A stretch of DNA of 11,302 nucleotides from 2-02-FULL-49-11 sp040757655 (GTDB lineage Bacteria; Patescibacteriota; Patescibacteriia; 2-02-FULL-49-11). How positions within the stretch are numbered: position 1 is the first letter of the stretch; every line of letters starts with the position of its first letter. A program made the position numbers and the translations under genes. A model generated the notes under the pieces. That model did no database searches. It was not told where the DNA came from and worked only from the letters and a program-made list of their open reading frames with translations. Of this stretch, positions 1 through 4,581 are shown in pieces. The stretch spans positions 1 through 11,302 of the forward strand of contig JBFLWV010000065.1 in assembly GCA_040757655.1 (NCBI GenBank). Direction: 5' to 3'.

Positions 1-123
1 TTTCCCCTATCAACGGCAGAACGCTCAAGGTACGACGATTTTTTCGGGCCGCGATTCTCACGCTGGACGATGAGAGCCCTCAAAAATCGCGATTCCCTTC
101 GCGTTCCGGGAAACACTGAATAG
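1..123 (+). CDS. Possible C-terminal end of a protein cut by the window edge
   Basis: Frame 1 is open from the first base to a TAG at 121-123 (40 codons, ending in VPGNTE). It would converge on the minus-strand gene that ends at 143. The call is weak because other frames are also open here. Plus frame 3 runs to a TGA at 117-119. A minus-strand frame begins with a GTG overlapping the stop of the neighbouring gene (GTGA) and stays open to the window edge. Base composition alone could keep several frames open. No family is recognised. Confidence 0.25.
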   Translation, partial: FPLSTAERSRYDDFFGPRFSRWTMRALKNRDSLRVPGNTE

Positions 124-142
124 TTACCACCCTCGTGAGCAG

Positions 143-1315
143 TCACTTTTTTGTATATGAGAGGGAAGGAGTGAGCGGGTCATAGCCGTACTGCACTTCG
201 GTACCGTCGTCGTATCCATCACCATCAGTGTCAGGATTAAGGTGGTCAGTCTTGTGCTCCATAAACTCCACATAATCCATGAGCCCGTCTCCGTCGCTGT
301 CTTCAATGCGCTGCTGCGCGGGTGGGGCGAACGCGCTCCCTGCGTTCCATTCATTCATGAGGATCGTGATGGCACGTTCGAACGGCATAGACTCCACAGG
401 TGCGACGATGGTGGAGGTGGGGGAGAGGGGGGCGAAGGTGGTTTGTAGCTCAATTATGCCAAGGGAGTAGGGACCGTATGATGCAGCGGGCAATGGTTCA
501 AGGTGCAGCCGTATCTGTGCGACCTCTTTAGTGTGAGGATTAACCACGAGTTCTCCCCTCACCGCGTTGACATAATCAGTCATATCTCCTGACTGAAGTG
601 GTACGAGTAATGACTGTTCAAGAATAAGAAGGATGAGGGAAGTGATTTGTCGCAGCTCCGGTTTCTTGACGCTGAAGGTGTAGGTGAGCGGTGATGCGGC
701 ACGCGTGATATGCCACCACGATGGAGTGTCTTGCAGCGTATAGCTCGCAGGATTTAAAAGAAGCGCCTTGAGTGCTTTATACATAGACTGCGCGGGGGGG
801 AGCGCGACGGAGGCAGTCAGCGAGGAATCAGCAGGAGAGATGGAACGCGTGAGCGTATTGAACACTTCGCTTTTATACCATTGTGCAGCGTCAAATTTCA
901 TCCACCCCATTTCTTCGAAGATTTTTAATGGTGCATGCGTGCCTCGTGCGTGGCTAAAGAGGATATACTGCGTTGCGTTGACACTCTTCAGTGCGATCTC
1001 GCCTGTTTCTCTCGTGGTTCCTTCGGACGTAGCGAGGGAATACGTCGAAGTGAAAGAAGAGCGCTTTTTGGTCCTCTGTTCATCACCCTGCATTTGCAGG
1101 GAGAGGATAAGGGGCGTTTCCTCCTCCGATGTTGAGGATATGGTATAGGGGATGGTTGCGCGGAGTGCGAAGTGGAAATCGGGGCGCGCGAGAAATTGCG
1201 CACGTGCATCAGTAAGGAGGCGGAGTGGTTCCTGCGATGCGTGAAGGAACCATATAAGAGCACCTGCGCTGATGAGAGCGCCGAGGCCCATGATACGTAT
1301 GAGAGGTATTTTCAC
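143..1315 (-). CDS. Membrane-anchored protein with C-terminal DxDGDG calcium-type repeats
   Basis: No enzyme family is recognised. The protein has a short basic N-terminus and one hydrophobic segment (about residues 8-24, MGLGALISAGALIWFL). A large, presumably extracytoplasmic domain of about 300 residues follows. Near the C-terminus are two Ca-binding thrombospondin-type-3/EF-like loops, DSDGDG (about 339-344) and DTDGDG (about 362-367), joined by a TD-LNPDTDGDG linker of the kind common in Patescibacteria surface proteins. I chose the GTG at 1315 (390 aa, MKIPLIRIMGLG) because a TGATATACT extended -10 lies just upstream on this strand. The alternatives are ATG at 1351 (would sit inside that promoter) and ATG at 1291. 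The frame itself extends to 1438. It is divergent from the recombinase at 1421. A surface or cell-envelope role is inferred from topology. Confidence 0.75.
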   Translation of the reverse strand: MKIPLIRIMGLGALISAGALIWFLHASQEPLRLLTDARAQFLARPDFHFALRATIPYTISSTSEEETPLILSLQMQGDEQRTKKRSSFTSTYSLATSEGTTRETGEIALKSVNATQYILFSHARGTHAPLKIFEEMGWMKFDAAQWYKSEVFNTLTRSISPADSSLTASVALPPAQSMYKALKALLLNPASYTLQDTPSWWHITRAASPLTYTFSVKKPELRQITSLILLILEQSLLVPLQSGDMTDYVNAVRGELVVNPHTKEVAQIRLHLEPLPAASYGPYSLGIIELQTTFAPLSPTSTIVAPVESMPFERAITILMNEWNAGSAFAPPAQQRIEDSDGDGLMDYVEFMEHKTDHLNPDTDGDGYDDGTEVQYGYDPLTPSLSYTKK

Positions 1316-1341
1316 ATGGTTTATTAGAACGTGTGTGTATA

Positions 1342-1350
1342 AGTATATCA
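1342..1350 (-). promoter_or_regulatory. Extended -10 promoter element for the Ca-repeat protein
   Basis: On the minus strand the bases read TGATATACT, a TGn extended -10 with TATACT. No good -35 is seen 17 bp upstream, which is normal for extended -10 promoters. A start near 1335 would leave a leader of about 20 nt before the GTG at 1315. Confidence 0.4.
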
Positions 1351-1395
1351 TTCCCTGTTCCGCAACACCTACTACCTCTCTTGTCGTGAGTGTCG

Positions 1396-1401
1396 TATAA
1401 T
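1396..1401 (+). promoter_or_regulatory. TATAAT -10 box for the tyrosine recombinase
   Basis: A perfect TATAAT lies 19 bp before the ATG at 1421, so the mRNA would have a very short leader and no Shine-Dalgarno site. A matching -35 is not obvious. It argues for the ATG at 1421 and against the ATG at 1400, which overlaps the box. Confidence 0.45.
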
Positions 1402-1420
1402 GTCCTTGTCGCGGTGCATT

Positions 1421-2368
1421 ATGAAAACAATATCCCATTACATTGACGAATACCTAGTAGACCTTGAGGTGGAGAAAGGGCGGTCAAAGATGACAGTAAA
1501 GAATTATCGTTTTTATCTGCATCGTTTTGTTGCATGGGCGCAGGATCCCACACCAGAAGGAATCACCCTTGATATGGTCCGCCGTTATCGGCTATGGCTT
1601 AACCGTTTGCACGACGAAGAGGGGGCGCCCCTGAAACGTACGACACAGAATTATCACCTCATTGCCCTGCGTGCATTCCTCAAATACCTCGCGCGGCGGG
1701 ATGTGGCGAGCCTTGCTCCTGAAAAGATAGAGCTCGCGCGCACTCCAGAACGGCAGGTGTCGTTTCTGGAGGGCGAGGAGCTTGCGCGATTTCTTGATGC
1801 GCCGTTGCATGGGGAGACGCAGGAGATTGTGCGGTTGCGTAATAAGGCGATTTTAGAAACGCTCTTTTCAACTGGTCTCCGCGTTTCCGAGCTGTGTGCA
1901 CTCAAGAAGGGCGATGTTCCCCAGAAGCGCAACGATCTCATGGTCCGTGGCAAGGGCGGGAAGCTCCGCGTGGTATTCCTCTCGCCAGAAGCGCGAACGG
2001 CGATTGCCGCTTATATTTCGAAACGCCGCGATTTGTCTCCTTATCTTTTCGTCCGCCACGATCGCGCGTCCGCAACATCTGATGCAAAAGAAAAAAGGGA
2101 GCGTATGGGTATGACGCCGCGCAGCGTGGAACGCCTCGTGGTCCGCTATGCACGGGCTGTCGGTATTATGAAACATGTATCTCCGCATACGCTCCGTCAT
2201 TCGTTTGGCACAGATCTTCTGCGGTCGGGCGCAGACCTGCGTGCGGTACAAGAACTTTTGGGGCACGCATCCATCACTACCACACAGATTTATACCCATG
2301 TGACGGATAAACATTTGAAGGAGGTATATGACGCTTTCCATGGAAAGACGAGAGAGAAAAAGAGTTAA
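1421..2368 (+). CDS. XerC/XerD-type tyrosine recombinase
   Basis: This 315-aa site-specific recombinase has the usual size and two-domain build. The N-terminal SAM-like core-binding domain (about residues 1-95) begins with MKTISHYIDEYLVDLEVEKG. The C-terminal catalytic domain holds the full set of active-site residues: R154 (TGLRVSEL), K178 (RGKGGK), H256 and R259 (HTLRHSF), H282 (LGHASITTT) and the nucleophile Y291 (IYTHV). The family cuts and rejoins DNA through a 3'-phosphotyrosine intermediate. XerC/D members resolve chromosome dimers at dif, but similar proteins act as integrases. No dif site was identified. The gene directly precedes a tRNA cluster carrying insertions in anticodon loops, a known target of tyrosine integrases, so an integrase role cannot be excluded. 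Start chosen at 1421 from the TATAAT position. Confidence 0.92.
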   Translation: MKTISHYIDEYLVDLEVEKGRSKMTVKNYRFYLHRFVAWAQDPTPEGITLDMVRRYRLWLNRLHDEEGAPLKRTTQNYHLIALRAFLKYLARRDVASLAPEKIELARTPERQVSFLEGEELARFLDAPLHGETQEIVRLRNKAILETLFSTGLRVSELCALKKGDVPQKRNDLMVRGKGGKLRVVFLSPEARTAIAAYISKRRDLSPYLFVRHDRASATSDAKEKRERMGMTPRSVERLVVRYARAVGIMKHVSPHTLRHSFGTDLLRSGADLRAVQELLGHASITTTQIYTHVTDKHLKEVYDAFHGKTREKKS

Positions 2369-2372
2369 ATTA

Positions 2373-2401
2373 TTGACGTTATTTCTGAATATTGGTATCT
2401 T
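2373..2401 (+). promoter_or_regulatory. Sigma70-type promoter for the tRNA cluster
   Basis: TTGACG (2373-2378) and TATCTT (2396-2401) are separated by exactly 17 bp. Transcription would start near 2408, about 45 nt before the outer tRNA-Arg. It begins right after the recombinase stop. A second candidate, TGATATTCT just before 2445, could also act as an extended -10. All four tRNA bodies downstream lack an obvious promoter of their own and are probably cotranscribed. Confidence 0.55.
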
Positions 2402-2486
2402 CAACACGTTTCGTGACATTGAAGAATCCAAACTTTGATATTCTCAATTATGCCCCCGTAGTTCAACGGATAGAACTGGAGCCTTC

Positions 2487-2599
2487 CCCGCCCGACTCGC
2501 CTGACGTCCCTATAGTTCAATGGATAGAACGACTCCCTTCTAAGGAGTAAATCGAGGTTCGACTCCTCGTGGGGACATTGGACGAGTCAGGCGGGCGGG
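2487..2599 (+). repeat. 113-bp insert with imperfect terminal inverted repeats around tRNA-Arg
   Basis: The left arm is CCCGCC (2487-2492), a CGACT bulge, CGCCTGAC (2498-2505) and GTCC (2506-2509). It pairs with the right arm GGAC (2580-2583), a GA bulge, GTCAGGCG (2586-2593) and GGCGGG (2594-2599). That is 18 base pairs with two bulges. The innermost four pairs use the first bases of the inner tRNA acceptor, so this helix and the tRNA acceptor stem exclude each other. In RNA it would extend the outer anticodon stem; in DNA it could extrude as a cruciform. Confidence 0.75.
2506..2577 (+). tRNA. Inner tRNA-Arg(TCT), nested in the outer tRNA-Arg
   Basis: All four arms pair: acceptor GTCCCTA with TGGGGAC (one T-G wobble), D-stem GTTC/GAAC, anticodon stem ACTCC/GGAGT with loop CTTCTAA (anticodon TCT at 2539-2541), and T-stem CGAGG/CCTCG with loop TTCGACT. 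G18G19 and C56 are present. The variable loop is four bases (AAAT), giving an A15-U48 pair. Discriminator A at 2577. No CCA is encoded, so it would have to be added after transcription. Its D-arm and variable loop closely resemble those of the outer copy, so the two are paralogues of one isoacceptor. Confidence 0.9.
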
Positions 2600-2691
2600 T
2601 AAGCTCTAAATCAAGGTTCAATTCCTCGCGGGGTACCAGCATTTAAGAGAGAATGTATAGTGCCCATGGTGTAATGGTTAGCATCCAAGCA

Positions 2692-2718
2692 CAATCTCGC
2701 TCCGCTCGAAGTGCGAGA
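2692..2718 (+). repeat. 27-bp hairpin insertion flanked by 6-bp direct repeats
   Basis: CAAGCA at 2686-2691 recurs at 2719-2724. Between them lie 27 bases whose ends TCTCGC (2695-2700) and GCGAGA (2713-2718) pair. The arrangement looks like a tiny palindromic element that duplicated its target. Removing it and one CAAGCA gives a continuous 5' flank for the tRNA-His insert. Confidence 0.5.
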
Positions 2719-2740
2719 CAAGCAGAAGCCCTCGAGTCTC

Positions 2741-2841
2741 TACTGCGGTGGCTATGGTGTAGCGATAGCACAAGGGCCTGTGGAGCCCTTAGTACGGGTT
2801 TAACTCCCGTTAGCCACCCCATTGTGGTAGCCACCGCAGTA
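2741..2841 (+). repeat. Perfect 14-bp inverted repeat bracketing the inner tRNA-His
   Basis: TACTGCGGTGGCTA (2741-2754) is matched by its exact reverse complement at 2828-2841. Eight bases of the left arm are the G-1 and 5' acceptor strand of the tRNA. The right arm starts six bases after the tRNA CCA. The long hairpin and the mature tRNA fold are therefore mutually exclusive. The layout matches that around the inner tRNA-Arg. Confidence 0.85.
2747..2821 (+). tRNA. Inner tRNA-His(GTG), nested in the outer tRNA-His
   Basis: G-1 at 2747 faces C73 at 2818, the hallmark of tRNA-His, and CCA is encoded (2819-2821). Acceptor GTGGCTA/TAGCCAC pairs perfectly, as do D-stem GTGT/GCAC (one wobble), anticodon stem AGGGC/GCCCT and T-stem ACGGG/CCCGT. 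The loop CTGTGGA gives anticodon GTG (2780-2782). The D-loop AGCGATA has seven bases and reads G18-A19, and the T-loop TTTAACT has T at 56. The near-universal G19-C56 elbow pair is therefore replaced by A19-U56, a matched change that argues the gene is functional. Confidence 0.92.
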
Positions 2842-2918
2842 CAGATAGGCCTGCCTGCCCCGTATCGTGCGAACAGAGTGAGCACTGGTGAGGTGGAGCT
2901 TATAGAGGCGGTTCAAAT

Positions 2919-2931
2919 CCGCTTGGGCACC
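2919..2931 (+). other. attL core in the outer tRNA-His
   Basis: The sequence is CCGCTTGGGCACC, comprising the T-stem 3' strand, acceptor 3' strand and discriminator of the outer tRNA-His. An identical copy is at 8024-8036. The element begins at 2932. Confidence 0.75.
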
Positions 2932-2955
2932 TTTGGATAGGTTTTCAGCGTTACT

Positions 2956-3435
2956 ATGTCCAAAGAATCCTCCCCCCATAAGCAGCAACCGACTTCACCA
3001 GTTGACCCAATCGTCCAATCGACTATTGACCAGCAACAAAAATTCCTCGCCCCCCTGGTAGAAAAACTGGTTTCCGAAGAAACAAAGTATACTGACCAAG
3101 TGGCGAGCATCTTAAGCTCGCCTATTTTGGGGTCAATACGTGACACTGCGGCAACCGTCCTCCAAACCTATGATCTTGCTAAAGAACCGCTTGAAACAAC
3201 GAAGCACGTCTTAGCGCTCCAGTCGCAATATCATGTACAAGCGCGGAAAGAGCTTGCAGCGCTTGGAAACGCGTTCTTAGAAGGCGCGCCGTACGATCTA
3301 TCGGAGGGAACTGAATTATATGCCGACGTATGGCTTGCCTCACCGCCAAAAACCGCCCTGCTCGAACAACGTATCGTATCACTCGAAGACGCTTTCAACG
3401 AACTTAAACAAAAGGTCATCGTGGGTTTCGAGTAG
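2956..3435 (+). CDS. Hypothetical helical protein, first gene of the element
   Basis: This 159-aa protein belongs to no family I recognise. It is polar and apparently helix-rich, with a heptad-like C-terminus (LEQRIVSLEDAFNELKQKV, about residues 136-154) that could form a coiled coil. It has no signal peptide or membrane segment. The ATG lies 25 bp inside the left end of the element with no promoter visible, so in the integrated state it may depend on readthrough from the tRNA promoter. In the circular form it would lie 15 bp after the recombinase stop. The next gene follows after 3 bp, so the two probably form an operon. Confidence 0.75.
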   Translation: MSKESSPHKQQPTSPVDPIVQSTIDQQQKFLAPLVEKLVSEETKYTDQVASILSSPILGSIRDTAATVLQTYDLAKEPLETTKHVLALQSQYHVQARKELAALGNAFLEGAPYDLSEGTELYADVWLASPPKTALLEQRIVSLEDAFNELKQKVIVGFE

Positions 3436-3438
3436 ACC

Positions 3439-3633
3439 GTGACCGCGTTGTTTGACAAACTCGTTGAGCGCGGTAAACTCTCTCCAGAGTGGAAGAAGGT
3501 AAACGGTTATTGTGCATATTGCGGCAATCTGATATTCAAAGTGAAGGAAGTTTCGCATTTCATGGACGGAGAGCACAAGTGCGGGAAATGCGAGCGGATG
3601 ATAAAGATACCGCAGGAGCTCAAATTCAAATAA
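3439..3633 (+). CDS. Small zinc-ribbon protein
   Basis: This 64-aa protein starts with GTG three bases after the stop of the upstream gene. Two CxxC pairs, C25-A-Y-C28 (CAYCGN) and C48-G-K-C51 (CGKCER), form a typical zinc ribbon with a short beta-rich linker. It ends in a basic tail (PQELKFK). Zinc ribbons of this size bind nucleic acid or act as protein adaptors; the precise partner is unknown. Tight coupling to the helical gene suggests they act together. A structured leader and terminator follow. Confidence 0.75.
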   Translation: MTALFDKLVERGKLSPEWKKVNGYCAYCGNLIFKVKEVSHFMDGEHKCGKCERMIKIPQELKFK

Positions 3634-3648
3634 CAACGTAGTGTCGCG

Positions 3649-3731
3649 GAGCCTTACGAGGCTTGGCGGCTCGGCTTTACGAAGCCCGATCAGGTGTGTT
3701 CTTACGAGGACAGCCCCGATCGGGCTTTTTT
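3649..3731 (+). promoter_or_regulatory. Three TACG-loop hairpins ending in an intrinsic terminator
   Basis: TTACGA occurs three times (3654-3659, 3677-3682, 3702-3707), each time at the tip of a hairpin: AGCCT/AGGCT, GGCTT/AAGCC and GTTCT/AGGAC. A long-range stem AGCCCGATC (3683-3691) with GATCGGGCT (3718-3726) then ends in a T run (3726-3731), a good intrinsic terminator. The 3' strand of hairpin 2 (3682-3689) is also the 5' strand of the terminator, so the two cannot form together. That is an attenuator-like arrangement. It lies between the zinc-ribbon gene and a small ORF beginning at 3738. Confidence 0.6.
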
Positions 3732-3737
3732 GTTTTT

Positions 3738-3935
3738 ATGGCGAACGGCCAAAGAAAATCTACCACGGTTACAAGACAGCAGACGGAGGCAATGTCAGAT
3801 GTGCTGGCACGGTTCTTCTTTGACTTTTTCACGCGCAAAAACAATTCATCAGCCAACATGAGAAGCGGCAGAGCTACCACCCCAGAGTCGGGATTTTCTG
3901 GGGAGGATTTACCTTGCTCTCGGGTGGCGACTTAG
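3738..3935 (+). CDS. Small hypothetical protein downstream of the attenuator-like leader
   Basis: This 65-aa frame starts with ATG just after the terminator T run (MANGQRKSTTVTRQQTEAM). It has a phenylalanine-rich stretch (VLARFFFDFFTRKNNSS) that could be an amphipathic helix. No family is recognised. It precedes the replication-protein fragment by 27 bp on the same strand, so it may belong to the replication module. Coding status is uncertain because the N-terminal region is followed by low-information sequence. Confidence 0.4.
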   Translation: MANGQRKSTTVTRQQTEAMSDVLARFFFDFFTRKNNSSANMRSGRATTPESGFSGEDLPCSRVAT

Positions 3936-3961
3936 CAGCTTCTCCCCAAAAATTCCTCCCC
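3900..3961 (+). repeat. Long inverted repeat before the replication-protein fragment
   Basis: GGGGAGGA (3900-3907) pairs with TCCTCCCC (3954-3961), directly abutting the ATG at 3963. The same left arm can also pair with CTCCCC at 3942-3947. The left arm resembles a Shine-Dalgarno sequence and the right arm an anti-Shine-Dalgarno, so the ATG has no usable ribosome site of its own. Confidence 0.4.
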
Positions 3962-3962
3962 T

Positions 3963-4244
3963 ATGGATACCGTCAGGCTCAAAATCAAAAACTGCCGCAT
4001 ACAAGACCCAAACTTTTTCTGTGAAGAAAAAACGAGCCGCAACACGCGCACGTCGGGCTATAAACAAAGCAAGACCAACAACGCCTTCCGCAAAGAGCTC
4101 CAGAAGCGGGGCGTCTACGCGCCGCGCTTCGATCTTGAAGAAACCAATTTCGGCAGGGAGGAGCAAGCGCTCGTTATTGAGTTCTCGGCTCCCAAGCTCA
4201 TCAACGGTCATTCACTCGCTGAAACGGGAGAATCACCAGAATAA
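3963..4244 (+). pseudogene. Truncated gene II/X-like rolling-circle replication protein
   Basis: This 93-aa frame resembles the N-terminus of the phage/plasmid replication protein family related to filamentous-phage gene II/X. It starts MDTVRLKIKN and carries a conserved-looking ELQKRGVYAPRF segment and VIEFSAPKL (residues 71-79), followed by I-NGHSL. Full-length members run to several hundred residues and contain the nicking domain, absent here. Similarity stops after about residue 85, and the frame ends in unrelated AETGESPE. I read it as a decayed initiator from a plasmid or phage-like ancestor of the element. Family assignment is from memory of motifs and needs a profile search. Confidence 0.55.
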
Positions 4245-4322
4245 GCATGACAAGAATGGCAGTCGGGAGCGGTGAATAAGTATGACGACTGGAGAAGCGC
4301 GAGACAGTGAATAAGGGTGACA
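4239..4322 (+). repeat. Three iteron-like direct repeats at exact 35-bp spacing
   Basis: GAATAAG starts at 4239, 4274 and 4309, exactly 35 bp apart. Each copy continues NNTGACNA, and the second and third are preceded by GT. The rest of each unit is not conserved. A partial inverted copy (GGTCATTCACTC) lies at 4206-4217. The first copy overlaps the stop of the replication-protein fragment. Regular spacing beside a Rep remnant suggests an initiator-binding site or vestigial origin. Confidence 0.5.
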
Positions 4323-4337
4323 ATGCCATCGAAACAA

Positions 4338-4375
4338 AAAAGCCCGACTCACTCAAAGTCGGGACGCTTATTTTG
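4338..4375 (+). terminator. Bidirectional intrinsic terminator
   Basis: CCCGACT (4343-4349) pairs with AGTCGGG (4357-4363) around a seven-base loop. An A run (4336-4341) precedes it and TTATTTT follows, so it can act for the replication remnant on the plus strand and for the gene ending at 4582 on the minus strand. The rest of 4245-4581 holds the iteron-like repeats and no convincing gene; a 78-codon minus-strand frame overlapping this terminator was rejected. Confidence 0.7.
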
Positions 4376-4581
4376 TTCTCCACTCAACTGGGGGTGATAG
4401 TGATTGAGTCGCATCAATGAAGGACAGAGTTTTGCGATTCTTGCGAACCGCACATTGATACGCTCATTATCACCGCCCAGATGACTGGAGAGCCCTTCGC
4501 CTCTTCTGAACCCGCCACACCTGACAGGCTCGGAATAGGCGGGAGGGACAACGTGAATCGTTACCCTCCGCGCTTTGGTAG

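Larger units (their letters stand above)
2452..2638 (+). pseudogene. Outer tRNA-Arg, split in the anticodon loop by a tRNA-carrying insert
   Basis: The 5' half is 2452-2486: acceptor strand GCCCCCG, D-stem GTTC/GAAC with loop AACGGATA, anticodon strand GGAGC, then CTTC. The 3' half is 2600-2638: TAA, GCTCT, AAAT, T-arm with loop TTCAATT, then CGGGGT-A-CCA. Joined, the loop reads CTTCTAA, anticodon TCT (Arg). The 113-bp insert 2487-2599 holds another tRNA-Arg. Signs of decay: the 3' acceptor strand has one G fewer than needed to pair with GCCCCCG, and T-stem pair 50-64 is A-C. CCA is encoded. It could instead be a functional gene with an unusual removable intron, but the acceptor defect argues against this. 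Confidence 0.75.
2660..2931 (+). pseudogene. Outer tRNA-His, split in the anticodon loop by a tRNA-carrying insert
   Basis: The 5' half is 2660-2690: acceptor GTGCCCA, D-arm GTGT/GCAT with loop AATGGTTA, anticodon strand CAAGC. The 3' half is about 2893-2931: GTGGA, GCTTA, TAGA, T-stem GGCGG/CCGCT with loop TTCAAAT, acceptor TGGGCAC, discriminator C. The acceptor pairs perfectly over 7 bp. C73 and the GTG anticodon remnant (2893-2895) identify it as tRNA-His. Loop bases C32 and T33 are not found beside either break, and 27-43 is a C-A mismatch, so it looks non-functional. There is no CCA: an integrated element begins right after the discriminator, and the original CCA lies at 8037-8039. Confidence 0.75.

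Noticed and set aside
768..1148. A 126-codon plus-strand frame and several smaller ones in 242-1263
   Set aside because: These are shadows of the minus-strand Ca-repeat protein, whose composition and C-terminal motifs are convincing.
1868..2431. A 187-codon minus-strand frame opposite the recombinase
   Set aside because: It is antisense to a gene with a full catalytic set and shows no recognisable motif.
2487..2892. Group I or group II introns in the tRNAs
   Set aside because: The inserts (113 and about 200 bp) are too short, and each consists largely of a complete tRNA with inverted flanks; no intron core motifs were seen.
2653..2940. A 95-codon plus-strand frame across the tRNA-His region
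   Set aside because: It lies entirely over paired tRNA halves and the inner tRNA. Its only interest is that its last codons coincide with the integrase end in the circular form.
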